The notes beneath the pieces are model-generated. The model worked only from the letters and a program-made list of their open reading frames with translations. It searched no databases and was not told the origin of the DNA. The translations under genes were made by a program, and so were the position numbers. From Bosea beijingensis (GTDB lineage Bacteria; Pseudomonadota; Alphaproteobacteria; Rhizobiales; Beijerinckiaceae), in NCBI RefSeq assembly GCF_030758975.1, contig NZ_CP132359.1, positions 186,001-250,000 on the forward strand: DNA of 64,000 bases, written 5' to 3'. Shown piece after piece: positions 8,903 to 18,975 of this stretch (the first letter of the stretch is position 1; each line of letters opens with the position of its first letter).

Positions 8903-10180
8903 ATGGCGACCGCGATTGAACAGGCCGATGTGTTCGTGCTCGGCGCTGGTATCGTCGGCGTCAGCGTGGCGCTGCACCTTCAGGAGCGTGGCCGGCGCGT
9001 GCTGCTGGTCGATCGCGGCGAGCCGGGCGCCGAGACCAGCCACGGCAATGCCGGGCTGATCGAGCGCTCCTCGGTCGTGCCCTATGCTTTCCCGCGCGAT
9101 ATCGCGACGCTCGCCAGCCTCGCCTCGAACCGCTCCATCGCCGTGCGCTATCGCCCGGCGGCCTTGCTGCGGATGGCGCCCTGGCTCGCGCGCTACTGGT
9201 GGAACTCGGCCCCCGACCGGCTCGACCGGCTCGGTCGCTCCATCCTGCCTTTGATCGAGCGCTGCATCGACGAGCACCGGCGCTGGACGCAGGCCGCCGG
9301 CACCGAGGCGCTCATGCGCGGCGAGGGCTGGATCGAGCTTTACCGCACGCGGCAGGGCTTCGACATGGCGACCCGGGGGGCCACTGAACTCGCAGCCTAC
9401 GGTCTCGCCTATGATCTGCTCGACGAGGACGCGCTGCGCCGCCTCGAGCCCGGCCTGATCGCCGGCAGCGTTTCCGGCGCAGTGCATTGGCGCGACCCCG
9501 TCACCGTCAGCGATCCCGGTGCGGTGACCCGCGCCTATGCCGCACTGTTCGTCGCCCGTGGCGGCCTGTTGAAGCCGGCGGATGCAGCAAGCCTCCAGCA
9601 AGAGAATGGGGAATGGCGCCTGTCGGTCGACGGCGCGGAATGGCAGGCGCCCGAGGCCGTCGTCGCCCTCGGCCCGTGGTCGAACGATCTCGTCGAGCGC
9701 TTCGGCTATCGCTTCCCCATCGGCTTCAAGCGCGGCTACCACATGCATTACGAGAGCGCCGACGACACGGCGCCGCGTCACCCTCTCTGCGACGCCCAGG
9801 CCGGCTTCGTGCTGACGACGATGCAGCGCGGCGTCCGCCTGACCACGGGGATCGAGCTCGCCGGGCGCGACGAACCCTCCGATTCCTGGCAGCTCGACCG
9901 GGCCGAGCGCATCGCCCGGCAGATCGTACCACTCGGCCGCCGGCTCGATGCCGAGCCCTGGCGCGGCGCCCGCCCCTGCCTGCCGGACATGCTGCCGATC
10001 ATCGGCGCGGCCCCGCGCCATCGCGGCCTCTGGTTCGCCTTCGGCCACGCCCATCACGGCTTCACCCTCGGCCCCGCCACCGGTCGCCTGCTCGCCGAGA
10101 TGATGACGGGCGCGCCGACACTCTGCGACCCCGCCCCCTTCGCCGCCGAGCGCTTTCTACCCCAGGCCCGCAGCGCCTGA
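8903..10180 (+). CDS. FAD-dependent oxidoreductase, D-amino acid dehydrogenase-like (DAO family)
   Basis: About 425 residues with the N-terminal FAD-binding fold VLGAGIVGVSVALHLQERG, the PGAETSHGNAGLI stretch found in DadA-type D-amino acid dehydrogenases, and a C-terminal GHAHHGFTLGPATGRLLAEM segment that contacts the flavin. These enzymes oxidise an amino acid to the 2-oxo acid and pass electrons to the respiratory chain. GGGGAGG 13 bases before the ATG at 8903 supports this start; an ATG at 8882 is the alternative. The gene diverges from the RpiR-type regulator and the peptide uptake operon, so it may process residues released from the imported compound. Confidence 0.88.
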   Translation: MATAIEQADVFVLGAGIVGVSVALHLQERGRRVLLVDRGEPGAETSHGNAGLIERSSVVPYAFPRDIATLASLASNRSIAVRYRPAALLRMAPWLARYWWNSAPDRLDRLGRSILPLIERCIDEHRRWTQAAGTEALMRGEGWIELYRTRQGFDMATRGATELAAYGLAYDLLDEDALRRLEPGLIAGSVSGAVHWRDPVTVSDPGAVTRAYAALFVARGGLLKPADAASLQQENGEWRLSVDGAEWQAPEAVVALGPWSNDLVERFGYRFPIGFKRGYHMHYESADDTAPRHPLCDAQAGFVLTTMQRGVRLTTGIELAGRDEPSDSWQLDRAERIARQIVPLGRRLDAEPWRGARPCLPDMLPIIGAAPRHRGLWFAFGHAHHGFTLGPATGRLLAEMMTGAPTLCDPAPFAAERFLPQARSA

Positions 10181-10337
10181 CCCGGCCGGCGGCTGTGCCA
10201 CCACGCTCTACAGCCATCATTGCGACGCGTTTCCTCAACGGACGCGCAATAACTCCCCGCTAACGATGATCTGCGAACGATTTCGCTCATGCAGCCGGCC
10301 CGGCCGCCTGTCGCGCGTCGTGACGATGGATTGAACG

Positions 10338-11975
10338 ATGAAGAGCCTGACGATACGCCGTCGCATCCTGATCAGCTTCGCCGCGATCCTCGCGGTGATG
10401 ACCGCCATGGCCGGAGCCAGCTATTTCTGGTTCCTGCAGACGGAGCGGGAGGTGCTCGAGGTTGAGACCAAGACCGTTCCGGGGCTCTATTACAGCGCGC
10501 AGTTGATGGTGGTCTGGGCCGATGCCACCCGCCTGGCCCGGGAGATGGGACGCGCCGAGAATCCCGCGGCCAGAAGCCAGGCCGCCGATGCGGTTCTCGC
10601 CAACCGGGCGCGGGTTCGCGAATTGCTGAAGTCCTATGAAGGCGCGATCACGACGGAGATCGACCGGCGCAATCACAACACAGCCGCACAGCTTGTCGAA
10701 CAATTCGCCACAGCCGAGGATGCGATCCTTGCTGCAGGCAAGCAGGCGTCGGCGAACGGCCAGGCCGTCGACCAGTCCGCAGCGATCCGCAGCGAACTCG
10801 ATCCAACCATCGCCAAGGTGCGCTCCGCGCTGCGCGAGATGGTCGAGTTCAACAAGGCGGAAGCCGACGCTTCGACCCGTCAGATCGTCGCCATCGTCCG
10901 TGCGGCCGAACTCGGCCTGATCATCTGCTTCGTGATCGCGCTCGTCCTCGCGATCCTCTGCGGCTACCTGCTGTTCCGGGCTGTCACCGTGCCGCTCGGC
11001 AAGCTGCTTGGCATCGTCGAGCATATGCGGCAGGGCGATTTCAGCGAACGCCTGACGCTCGCCCGGCGCGACGAGTTCAGCACGCTCGCCGACGGCGTCA
11101 ACGCCATGGCCGACGACCTCGCCGGGCTGATCGGCCAGGTCCAGAAGTCGAGCATCCAGGTCAACACGTCGATCACCGAGGTCGCCGCGACCTCGAAGGA
11201 GCAGCAGGCGACGGCCAACGAGATCGCCGCAACCACGACCGAGATCGGCGCCACCGCCAAGGAGATCTCCGCCACCTCCAACGAGCTCGCCCACACCATG
11301 GATGAGGTCTCGGCCGTGGCCGAGCAGACCGCGACGCTCGCCAATGGCGGGCAGGCCGGGCTGGCGCGCATGGAGAGCACGATGCGGCAGGTGATGGAGG
11401 CCGCCGGCGCGATCAACGCCAAGCTCGCGATCCTCAGCGAGAAGGCGGGCAACATCAACCAGGTCGTCACCACCATCACCAAGGTCGCCGACCAGACCAA
11501 CCTGCTCTCGCTCAACGCCGCGATCGAGGCGGAGAAGGCCGGGCAATACGGCCGCGGCTTCGCCGTGGTGGCGACCGAGATCCGCCGCCTCGCCGACCAG
11601 ACCGCCGTCTCGACCTACGACATCGAGCAGATGGTCAAGGACATCCAGTCGGCCGTCGCGGCCGGCGTGATGGGCATGGACAAGTTCTCCGAGGAGGTGC
11701 GGCGCGGCATGCAGGAGGTCCAGCAGGTCGGCGGCCAGTTGTCGGAGATCATCGAGCAGGTCCAGGGGCTGGTGCCGCGCTTCGAGGGTGCGAACGAAGG
11801 CATGCAGGCGCAGGCGACCGGCGCAGGCCAGATCAGCGAGGCGCTCTCGCAGCTCAGCGAGGCCGCGCAGCAAACGGTCGAATCCCTGCAGCAGTCGACG
11901 CTCGCCATCGACGAACTCAACCAGGTCTCGAACGGGCTGCGCAGCTCGATCTCGCGCTTCAAGCTGCGGGCCTGA
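10338..11975 (+). CDS. wspA: Methyl-accepting chemotaxis protein WspA
   Basis: A 545-residue transducer: TM1 at about 10-32, a periplasmic four-helix sensing region (33-190), TM2 at about 192-216, a HAMP domain (to about 270) and a cytoplasmic signalling coiled coil. The hairpin tip motif VADQTNLLSLNAAIEAEKAG is close to that of Pseudomonas WspA. In the Wsp system this receptor senses surface contact or cell-envelope stress and activates the WspE kinase. It is the first gene of a seven-gene operon in the canonical wsp order, 26 bases before the first CheW gene. The name rests on the operon as a whole; the receptor alone could not be told from other MCPs. Confidence 0.9.
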   Translation: MKSLTIRRRILISFAAILAVMTAMAGASYFWFLQTEREVLEVETKTVPGLYYSAQLMVVWADATRLAREMGRAENPAARSQAADAVLANRARVRELLKSYEGAITTEIDRRNHNTAAQLVEQFATAEDAILAAGKQASANGQAVDQSAAIRSELDPTIAKVRSALREMVEFNKAEADASTRQIVAIVRAAELGLIICFVIALVLAILCGYLLFRAVTVPLGKLLGIVEHMRQGDFSERLTLARRDEFSTLADGVNAMADDLAGLIGQVQKSSIQVNTSITEVAATSKEQQATANEIAATTTEIGATAKEISATSNELAHTMDEVSAVAEQTATLANGGQAGLARMESTMRQVMEAAGAINAKLAILSEKAGNINQVVTTITKVADQTNLLSLNAAIEAEKAGQYGRGFAVVATEIRRLADQTAVSTYDIEQMVKDIQSAVAAGVMGMDKFSEEVRRGMQEVQQVGGQLSEIIEQVQGLVPRFEGANEGMQAQATGAGQISEALSQLSEAAQQTVESLQQSTLAIDELNQVSNGLRSSISRFKLRA

Positions 11976-12001
11976 CACGAAAGGCGGAACGGAACCGCGC
12001 G

Positions 12002-12466
12002 ATGCTGTTTCTGATGTTCCAGTTGGGGCGGGATCGCTATGTGCTCGAGACCGGGCAGGTCGAGGCCGTGCTGCCGCTGCTCAGCGCCAAGCAATTGCCC
12101 GGCGCACCTGCGGGCGTCACCGGCGCGATCAGCTATCGCGGCCGGCCTGTGCCTGTCGTCGATCTCGCGCTGCTGGCGCTCGGGCGTCCGGCCGAGCCGC
12201 GCCTGAGCACCCGCATCATCCTGCTGCGCTATCCGGCCGCGCAGGGCCGCGACGATCTTCTCGGACTGCTGGTCGAACAGGCCGTCGAGACGATCGAGCG
12301 CGACGTCGCGGATTTCACCACCTCCGGCGTCGAGGCTGGCATGCCGCCCTATCTTGGTCCGGTCGCCAGCGACGAGCACGGTCTGATCCAGTGGGTTCGG
12401 GGCGAGGCCCTGCTCACGCCGGAGATCCGCGATATCCTGTTCCGTCAGCAAGCGACGGAACCGTGA
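12002..12466 (+). CDS. wspB: CheW-like coupling protein WspB
   Basis: A 154-residue single CheW domain (MLFLMFQLGRDRYVLETGQVEAVLP start, then GAISYRGRPVPVVDLALL). CheW proteins link the receptor tip to the histidine kinase. It sits between the receptor gene and the CheR-type methyltransferase gene, and its TGA overlaps the ATG of that gene by one base. In the wsp operon the second position is WspB. Confidence 0.9.
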   Translation: MLFLMFQLGRDRYVLETGQVEAVLPLLSAKQLPGAPAGVTGAISYRGRPVPVVDLALLALGRPAEPRLSTRIILLRYPAAQGRDDLLGLLVEQAVETIERDVADFTTSGVEAGMPPYLGPVASDEHGLIQWVRGEALLTPEIRDILFRQQATEP

Positions 12467-13743
12467 TGGACGAGACCGCGCCGATCCGGGATTTCGAGAA
12501 GCTGCTCAGGGAGACCATCGGCCTGAGCATGGAGACGGTTGGCGCCTCCGTCATCCGCCATGCCCTGAAACGGCGGATGACGGCCTGCGCCATGGCCGAT
12601 CTCCACGCCTACTGGGCCTTCGTCGCGGCCAACGCTGCTGAGCGGCAGGAGTTGGTGGACGCCGTCATCGTCCCCGAGACCTGGTTCTTCCGCGACCGCG
12701 AGGCCTTCGGCGCGATGGTCCGGCATATCAGCGAGAACCGTGCGACCGGCTGCCCGCTGAGGCTGCTCAGCCTGCCCTGCTCGACCGGCGAGGAGCCCTA
12801 TTCCATCGCGATGGCCCTGCTCGATGCCGGCTTTCCGGAAGGCAGCTTCCAGATCGACGCGATCGATGTCAGCACCCGCAATCTCGTTCATGCCGAGCGC
12901 GCCATCTACGGGAAGAATTCGTTCCGCGGCGCCGACATGGCCTTTCGCGACCGCTATTTCGAGGCCAGAGAAGGTGGTTTCAGGCCGCATGACATCGTCC
13001 GCCGACAGGTCCGCTTCCGCCTCGGCAACGTGCTTGCGACGACAACCCCTGCCGGGCAGGACGCCTACGACGTCATCTTCTGCCGCAACCTCCTGATCTA
13101 TTTCGATCGCGAGACGCAAGGTGCGGCACTGACCCGGCTCCGGCAGATGCTGGCCGATGACGGGATGCTGCTGGTCGGCCCGGCCGAATCCGGCCTGCCG
13201 CCCCTGCTCGGCTTCGCATCGGTGCGCTTTCCGCGGGCTTTCGCGTTCGTGAAGGCCCAGGCCGCCCGCGTGAAATGCGCCGAGCCGCCGGCTGCGCGAA
13301 AGCCGCGACCGGCTCCGGCGAAAACTCCCCCCTCGATCCCGGCCAAGACGGCCGCACCGCTGCCGACACCTCGTCCCTTCACCCAGAAGGCGCCCCCCGC
13401 CCAGCCATCCGCGCCTGCGCCGGATCGGGTGGCGGCCAGCCTGGCCGGTATCGAGCGCGCAGCCGATGCCGGGCGGCTCGCCGAGGTGAGCGCAGCCGCC
13501 GAGCGCCATATCGCCGAATTCGGCCCCTCGCCGGATGCGTTCTACTGGCTGGGCCTCGCCCATGATGCGGCCGATGCGGCGGAGGACGCGATGCGCAACT
13601 ACCGCAAGGCGCTCTATCTCGCACCTGATCACCAGCGGGCACTCGCCCAGCTCAGGTTGCTCCAACAGCGCCTGGGCGACCATAGCGGCGCCAAGGCGCT
13701 GGCCGACCGGCTCGACCGGCTGACGAAGCGGAGCGGCGCCTGA
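12466..13743 (+). CDS. wspC: CheR-type methyltransferase with C-terminal TPR, WspC
   Basis: About 425 residues. The N-terminal part (1-270) is a CheR methyltransferase: an all-alpha N domain, then LLSLPCSTGEEPYSIAMALLDA, the S-adenosylmethionine site, and DVIFCRNLLIYFDRETQ. A proline- and alanine-rich linker (about 275-325) leads to a TPR-like C-terminus (DAFYWLGLAHDAADAAEDAM, then YRKALYLAPDHQRAL). WspC methylates glutamates on WspA, and the TPR part is the normal distinguishing feature of this subfamily. The ATG at 12466 overlaps the preceding stop; the frame extends upstream but there overlies the CheW gene. Its own stop overlaps the next start as TGATG. Confidence 0.93.
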   Translation: MDETAPIRDFEKLLRETIGLSMETVGASVIRHALKRRMTACAMADLHAYWAFVAANAAERQELVDAVIVPETWFFRDREAFGAMVRHISENRATGCPLRLLSLPCSTGEEPYSIAMALLDAGFPEGSFQIDAIDVSTRNLVHAERAIYGKNSFRGADMAFRDRYFEAREGGFRPHDIVRRQVRFRLGNVLATTTPAGQDAYDVIFCRNLLIYFDRETQGAALTRLRQMLADDGMLLVGPAESGLPPLLGFASVRFPRAFAFVKAQAARVKCAEPPAARKPRPAPAKTPPSIPAKTAAPLPTPRPFTQKAPPAQPSAPAPDRVAASLAGIERAADAGRLAEVSAAAERHIAEFGPSPDAFYWLGLAHDAADAAEDAMRNYRKALYLAPDHQRALAQLRLLQQRLGDHSGAKALADRLDRLTKRSGA

Positions 13744-14438
13744 TGTCCGCCGAGACAGATCCGATGACGACCGACGCCATCGAGGAGTGCTGGCGCGAGA
13801 TCGGCGTCAGCGGCGATCGCTCCTGCCCCGAGCTGGACGAGCATCTCCATTGCCGCAACTGTCCGACCCATGCTCAGATCGCCCGCAAGCTGCTCGACCG
13901 GCCCTTGCCGCCCGGCTATCGCGACGCCTGGACGCAGCATTTCGCCAAGCGCGACGAGAAGGCGCCCGAAGGCGAGGAGATCGACAGCGTCCTGATCTTC
14001 CGCATCGGCGAGGAATGGCTCGGCCTGCCGGCCGCGATCTGCCGCGAGATCGCCGAGCCGCGCCCGGTCCATTCCCTGCCTCATCGCCGCAGCGAGGCCG
14101 TTCGCGGCATCGTCAATGTCCGCGGTGAATTGCTGATCTGCATCTCGCTGCCCGCCTTGCTCGGCATCGGCGCCATCTCCTCCTCCGGCGGCGCCGAGCG
14201 CATCGCCGTCTTTCCGCGCCTCATCGTCACCGGCGAGGAGGCGCGCCATGTCGCCTTCGCAGTCGACGAGGTCCATGGCCTGCACGGCTATCGCGCCCAT
14301 GAGCGGGGCGCGGTGCCGGCGACGGTCGGCCGCTCGGCGGCGAGCGTCGTCGCGACGATGATCCCGTGGAACGGCCGCGCGGTCGGCTGCCTCGATGCCG
14401 GGCGCCTGCTCGACCTGATCGACCGGAGCATCGCATGA
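13743..14438 (+). CDS. wspD: CheW-like coupling protein WspD
   Basis: A 231-residue protein with a CheW domain at about residues 80-225 (SVLIFRIGEEWLGLPAAICRE, VRGIVNVRGELLICISLPALL) behind an N-terminal extension that contains a C-P-E-L-DEHLHCRNCP-type cysteine cluster (about residues 24-40), also seen in WspD homologues. It is the second scaffold protein of the operon, overlapping its neighbours by 1 base upstream (TGATG) and 4 bases downstream (ATGA). Confidence 0.9.
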   Translation: MSAETDPMTTDAIEECWREIGVSGDRSCPELDEHLHCRNCPTHAQIARKLLDRPLPPGYRDAWTQHFAKRDEKAPEGEEIDSVLIFRIGEEWLGLPAAICREIAEPRPVHSLPHRRSEAVRGIVNVRGELLICISLPALLGIGAISSSGGAERIAVFPRLIVTGEEARHVAFAVDEVHGLHGYRAHERGAVPATVGRSAASVVATMIPWNGRAVGCLDAGRLLDLIDRSIA

Positions 14439-16708
14439 GCGGCGAGGATCTCAGCGACCTCTCCATGCTCGAGCTGTTCCGGGCCGAGCTCGCGGCGCAG
14501 GCGCAGGCCTTCACGACCGGCCTGCTTGCCCTGGAACGCGATCCGGCCGCCGCCGCCCATCTCGAAGCCTGCATGCGCGCCGCCCATTCGCTCAAGGGCG
14601 CCGCCCGCATCATCGATCTCACGCCGGCCGTGCAGGTCGCGCACGAGATGGAGGAATGTCTCGTCGCCGCACAGCACGGCAAGATCCGGCTGAACCAACG
14701 GCATATCGACGCGCTGCTTGCTGGACTGGACCTCCTTGCTGCGATCGCTGCCGGAGCGGAGGAGCCTGAGACGCAAACAAGGAGCAGGATCGAGGCTTTC
14801 GCGCAGGTCCTGCGACAGGTCTCCGATGAAGCGGAGGCGCCTGCGCCGAGGCCTGCTCAGAGCGTTTCAGCCCCCACGGAAAAGGCCCCAGCGGCCGAAG
14901 CGACCCCTCCCCCGACGCCTGCCCTTACAGAGGCGCCAGCCCCGACAGGAGATGGCGCGGCTGGCGAGCGCATGGTCAGGGTCACCGCCGACAGCCTGAA
15001 CCGTCTGCTCGGCCTCGCCGGTGAATCGCTGATGTCGGCGCGGCGGCTGCGTCCTTTCAACGACGGCTTGCTGCGATTGCGGCGCGTCCAGTCCGAGCTT
15101 GCCAAGAGCTTCGAGGACCTGCGCGCCGCGATACCAGGCGATGGCGACGGCCGCGCCGCGCAGGCACTGACGAGCGCGCAGCTCAAGCTGGCGGAGGGCC
15201 AGGCGCTCCTGGCCCAGCGCCTCGACGAGATGGACACGGTCGACCGCCGCGCGACCGACCTCGCCAACCGGCTCTATGACGAGACGCTGGCGAGCCGGAT
15301 GCGGCCCTTCGAGGACGGCGTCCGGCATTTCCAGCGCAATGTCCGCGATATCGGCCGGGCGCTCGGCAAGACGGTGCGCCTCGACATCGTTGGCGGCGCC
15401 ACCAGCATCGACCGCGACATCCTCGACCAGCTCGACGCCCCCCTCGGCCATCTCCTGCGCAACGCGGCCGATCACGGCATCGAGATGCCCGAGCAGCGCC
15501 GCGTCACCGGCAAGCCGGCCGAGGGCCTGATCCGGCTGGAGGCGCGGCACAATGCAGGGCTGCTCCAGATCATCGTCTCGGATGATGGCGCCGGCATCGA
15601 TATCGAGGCACTCCGGCAGGCGACGCTGGCGCGCGGCCTCACCACGGCCGAAACGGTCTGGGACCTCAGCGAGGAGGAATTGCTCGAATTCCTCTTCCTG
15701 CCCGGCTTCTCGATGAAGGCGACGGTCAGCGACATTTCCGGCCGTGGCGTCGGCCTCGATGCGGTCCAGGCGATGGTCCGGCAGGTGCGCGGCCAGGTCA
15801 CCGTCACCTCCGAGCCGGACATCGGCACCCGCTTCCAGCTCCAGCTTCCGCTGACGCTGTCGGTGATCCGCGCGCTCCTCGTCGAGATCGACGGCGAACC
15901 CTATGCCTTGCCGCTCACCGCGATCGCGCGTGCCCTGCGGCTGCCGCGCGACAAGATCGAGCTGCTCGAAGGCCGGCCGCATTTCCGCCTGGGCGAGCGG
16001 CAGGTCGGCCTCGTCACGGCCCATGAGATCCTCGGCCGGGGCGAAGCCGCCGCCGGCGAGACCGAATTGCCGACGGTCGTCGTCGGCGAGAGCGACAATC
16101 TCTATGCGCTCGTCGTCGACCGCTTCCTCGGCGAGCGCGAGCTCGTGGTCCGGCCGCTCGACCCGCGCCTCGCCAAGGTCAAGGATGTCAGCGCCGCCGC
16201 CCTGATGGACGATGGCTCGCCGGTCCTGATCCTGGATGTCGAGGACCTGATCCGCTCGATGGACAAGCTGGTCTCGGGCGGACGCCTCCGGACGCTCGAA
16301 CGCAGCGTGGCGCGCGCCGGGCAGAAGCGGCGCAAGCGCGTCCTCGTCGTCGACGATTCGATGACAGTGCGCGAACTGGAGCGCAAGCTGCTCGACCATC
16401 ACGGCTTCGAGGTCGAAGTCGCCGTCGACGGCATGGACGGCTGGAACGCGGTGCGCTCCGACACGTTCGACCTCGTCGTCACCGATGTCGACATGCCGCG
16501 CATGGACGGTATCGAGCTCGTCACCCTGATCAAGCGCGATCCCAACCTGCGCAACCTGCCGGTGATGATCGTCTCCTACAAGGACCGCGAGGAGGATCGC
16601 CGCCGTGGCCTCGATGCCGGCGCGGATTACTATTTGACCAAAGGGAGTTTCCACGACGAAACTTTGATCCATGCGGTCGTCGACCTGATCGGCGAACCAT
16701 GGGGATAA
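14435..16708 (+). CDS. wspE: Hybrid chemotaxis histidine kinase WspE (CheA-REC)
   Basis: About 757 residues: an Hpt domain with phospho-accepting His51 in [11 protein letters not shown], an Ala/Pro-rich linker (about 125-185), a dimerisation domain, a CheA-type ATPase ([19 protein letters not shown]-box; [13 protein letters not shown]-box), a CheW-like regulatory domain, and a receiver domain (about 635-755) with Asp684 in [12 protein letters not shown]. WspE phosphorylates the diguanylate cyclase WspR and the methylesterase WspF. The ATG at 14435 overlaps the upstream stop as ATGA; the longer open frame is just overlap with wspD. Confidence 0.94.
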   Translation: MSGEDLSDLSMLELFRAELAAQAQAFTTGLLALERDPAAAAHLEACMRAAHSLKGAARIIDLTPAVQVAHEMEECLVAAQHGKIRLNQRHIDALLAGLDLLAAIAAGAEEPETQTRSRIEAFAQVLRQVSDEAEAPAPRPAQSVSAPTEKAPAAEATPPPTPALTEAPAPTGDGAAGERMVRVTADSLNRLLGLAGESLMSARRLRPFNDGLLRLRRVQSELAKSFEDLRAAIPGDGDGRAAQALTSAQLKLAEGQALLAQRLDEMDTVDRRATDLANRLYDETLASRMRPFEDGVRHFQRNVRDIGRALGKTVRLDIVGGATSIDRDILDQLDAPLGHLLRNAADHGIEMPEQRRVTGKPAEGLIRLEARHNAGLLQIIVSDDGAGIDIEALRQATLARGLTTAETVWDLSEEELLEFLFLPGFSMKATVSDISGRGVGLDAVQAMVRQVRGQVTVTSEPDIGTRFQLQLPLTLSVIRALLVEIDGEPYALPLTAIARALRLPRDKIELLEGRPHFRLGERQVGLVTAHEILGRGEAAAGETELPTVVVGESDNLYALVVDRFLGERELVVRPLDPRLAKVKDVSAAALMDDGSPVLILDVEDLIRSMDKLVSGGRLRTLERSVARAGQKRRKRVLVVDDSMTVRELERKLLDHHGFEVEVAVDGMDGWNAVRSDTFDLVVTDVDMPRMDGIELVTLIKRDPNLRNLPVMIVSYKDREEDRRRGLDAGADYYLTKGSFHDETLIHAVVDLIGEPWG

Positions 16709-16730
16709 TCATACGCTGTGGGGGCGTTCC

Positions 16731-17750
16731 ATGAGGATCGGTCTGGTGAACGACCTGCCGATGGCGGTCGAGCTGTTGCGACGCGTCATCGCTTCGACGG
16801 CAGAGCACGAAGTGGCGTGGATAGCCATGAATGGCCATGAAGCTGTCGAGGCCTGCCGGCGCGACCGGCCCGACCTGATCCTGATGGACCTGAACATGCC
16901 GGAGATGGATGGCGTCGAGGCGACGCGCCGGATCATGGCCGAGACGCCCTGCCCGATCCTGCTGGTCACGGCCAGCGTCGACGCCAATGTCTCCGGCGTC
17001 TACGAAGCGATGGGCCATGGCGCGCTCGATGCGGTCGACATTCCCAGCGTCGGGCTCAACGGACACAGCTCGGCGCAGACGGCGGCCCTGCTCGCGCGCA
17101 TCGCGACGATCGGGCGGCTCTCGCGCAAGCTGCCGGCGGTGAGCCTGAGTCAACGCCGGCCGCCCGCGCCGGCCTCCCCCTCGCAACGCCTCGTCGCCAT
17201 CGGCGCCTCCGCCGGCGGTCCGGCCGCCGTGGCGACCCTGCTCGGCGGGCTGGCACCCGAATTCCCGGCCGCGATCATCCTGGTCCAGCATCTCGACGAG
17301 CAATTCGTGCCGGGCTTCGCAAGCTGGCTCAGCCAGCATTGCCGCCTGCCCGTCCGGCCGGCCCGCGAAGGCGACAGGCCGGAGCGCGGCATCGTGCTGA
17401 TCGCGGCGAGCGCCGACCATCTCGTTTTCAAGCCGGGCGGGGAGCTCGGCTACCGGGCCGAACCGCGCGACTATCCCTATCGTCCGTCGGTCGACGTGTT
17501 CTTCGAGAGCGTCGCGGAACGCTGGCAGGGCGACCCGGTCGGCGTCCTGCTGACGGGCATGGGACGCGACGGCGCCCGCGGCCTGAAACTGCTGCGCGAT
17601 CGGCAGTGTTTGACGATCGCGCAGGACAAGGCCACAAGCGCGGTCTACGGGATGCCCAAGGCCGCAGCCGCCATCGGCGCGGCCGCCGAGATTCTACCAT
17701 TGGGCGCGATCGCCCCTCGCCTGACCGAGGCGTGTGCTCCGTCGTCCTGA
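16731..17750 (+). CDS. wspF: Protein-glutamate methylesterase WspF (CheB family)
   Basis: A 339-residue CheB-type enzyme. The receiver domain (1-120) has Asp53 in [12 protein letters not shown], and the methylesterase domain (about 155-335) carries the Ser160-His187-Asp280 triad in [14 protein letters not shown] and TGMGRDG. It removes methyl groups from WspA and resets the pathway. In Pseudomonas, loss of wspF locks WspR on and gives wrinkly, EPS-overproducing colonies. It lies 22 bases after wspE and 13 bases before wspR. The catalytic residues are all intact, so the strain should be wild type in this brake. Confidence 0.94.
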   Translation: MRIGLVNDLPMAVELLRRVIASTAEHEVAWIAMNGHEAVEACRRDRPDLILMDLNMPEMDGVEATRRIMAETPCPILLVTASVDANVSGVYEAMGHGALDAVDIPSVGLNGHSSAQTAALLARIATIGRLSRKLPAVSLSQRRPPAPASPSQRLVAIGASAGGPAAVATLLGGLAPEFPAAIILVQHLDEQFVPGFASWLSQHCRLPVRPAREGDRPERGIVLIAASADHLVFKPGGELGYRAEPRDYPYRPSVDVFFESVAERWQGDPVGVLLTGMGRDGARGLKLLRDRQCLTIAQDKATSAVYGMPKAAAAIGAAAEILPLGAIAPRLTEACAPSS

Positions 17751-17763
17751 TGAAGGTTTGTCC

Positions 17764-18786
17764 ATGACAGGCGAAACGAAACCCTCCCTGCCCGACGTCC
17801 CGCCGCCGGCCGACAGCTATCTGTCCATGGTCCTGCTGGTCGACGACCAGGTCATGGTCTGCGAAGCCGTCCGGCGCGCGCTCGCCCATCACGGCGATGT
17901 CGATTTCCACTATTGCACCGATCCGCTGGAAGCGATCGCCGTCGCCCAGCGCGTCAAGCCGACCGTCATCCTCCAGGACCTCGTCATGCCCGGCGTCGAC
18001 GGGCTCGACCTCGTCCGGCAATACCGCAAGCATCCGGCCCTGCATGCCGTGCCGGTCATCGTGCTCTCCACCAAGGAGGACCCGGCGACCAAGAGCGAGG
18101 CGTTCCAGGCCGGCGCCAACGACTACCTCGTCAAGCTGCCCGACAAGATCGAATTGATCGCCCGCGTGCGCTACCACACCCGCGCCTATCTCGATCATCT
18201 CCAGCGCGACGAGGCCTATCGCGCCCTGCGCGAGAGCCAGCGCGAATTGATGCGCGCCAATCTCGAGCTGGAGCGCCTGACCCGGATCGACGGCCTGACC
18301 GGCCTCGGCAACCGCCGCTATTTCGACGAATACCTCACAGCCGAATGGAAGCGCTGCCAGCGCACCCAGAGCCCGCTTTCGGTGCTGATGATCGATGTCG
18401 ACCATTTCAAGCGCTACAACGACGCCTATGGCCATCTCGCCGGTGACGATGTGCTCAAGCAGGTCGCGCGCGTGATCCAGGACGGCTCGACCCGCTCGAC
18501 CGATCTCGCCGCTCGTTTCGGCGGCGAGGAGTTCGTGGTGATCCTGACCGGTGTGCCGCAGGAAGGCGCGAGCCATGTCGCCGAGCGGCTGGTGCAGGGC
18601 GTGCGCGACCTCAACATCGCGCACGGGGCGGACCGGGTGACGATCAGCGTCGGCGTGGCGACCGCCTGGCCCGACGCCGAGGGCGATCCCGCAAGGCTCG
18701 TCAACGCCGCCGACCTCGCCCTGTTCCGCGCCAAGAACGAGGGGCGCGACCGCCTGGTCTTTGCGGAGTTGTCGCCCGATCGCTGA
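17764..18786 (+). CDS. wspR: Diguanylate cyclase response regulator WspR (REC-GGDEF)
   Basis: A 340-residue output protein: a receiver domain (20-140) with Asp72 in ILQDLVMPGVDG, a short coiled-coil linker (150-172) and a GGDEF domain. The active loop is GGEEF at 253-257, and an RSTD product-inhibition site sits exactly five residues upstream (244-247), as in Pseudomonas WspR. Phosphorylated by WspE, it should form clusters and make cyclic di-GMP from two GTP. The ATG at 17764 has GAAGG 8 bases upstream; an upstream in-frame ATG at 17734 falls inside wspF. It closes the operon and lies just upstream of polysaccharide genes. Confidence 0.94.
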   Translation: MTGETKPSLPDVPPPADSYLSMVLLVDDQVMVCEAVRRALAHHGDVDFHYCTDPLEAIAVAQRVKPTVILQDLVMPGVDGLDLVRQYRKHPALHAVPVIVLSTKEDPATKSEAFQAGANDYLVKLPDKIELIARVRYHTRAYLDHLQRDEAYRALRESQRELMRANLELERLTRIDGLTGLGNRRYFDEYLTAEWKRCQRTQSPLSVLMIDVDHFKRYNDAYGHLAGDDVLKQVARVIQDGSTRSTDLAARFGGEEFVVILTGVPQEGASHVAERLVQGVRDLNIAHGADRVTISVGVATAWPDAEGDPARLVNAADLALFRAKNEGRDRLVFAELSPDR

Positions 18787-18975
18787 TCGGCGCGCGCGTC
18801 GATGAAGGGAGGCGGAAGAGGCCGATCGTTCGGTCTCGCCGCCCCGAGATTCTGCGAATGCGGTCTCCCGGGCTTAACCAGAAATGGCTTCCGTCCGGGC
18901 ATCGGCCTATAATCGTACCGGCTGAAGGTCTAATCAGTTGCGTGCCGGAGATGAGACTCCGCATCGAAGATCGAG

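Noticed and set aside
14867..16672. 601-codon minus-strand open frame
   Set aside because: Antisense shadow of wspE, which has the clear CheA and receiver motifs.
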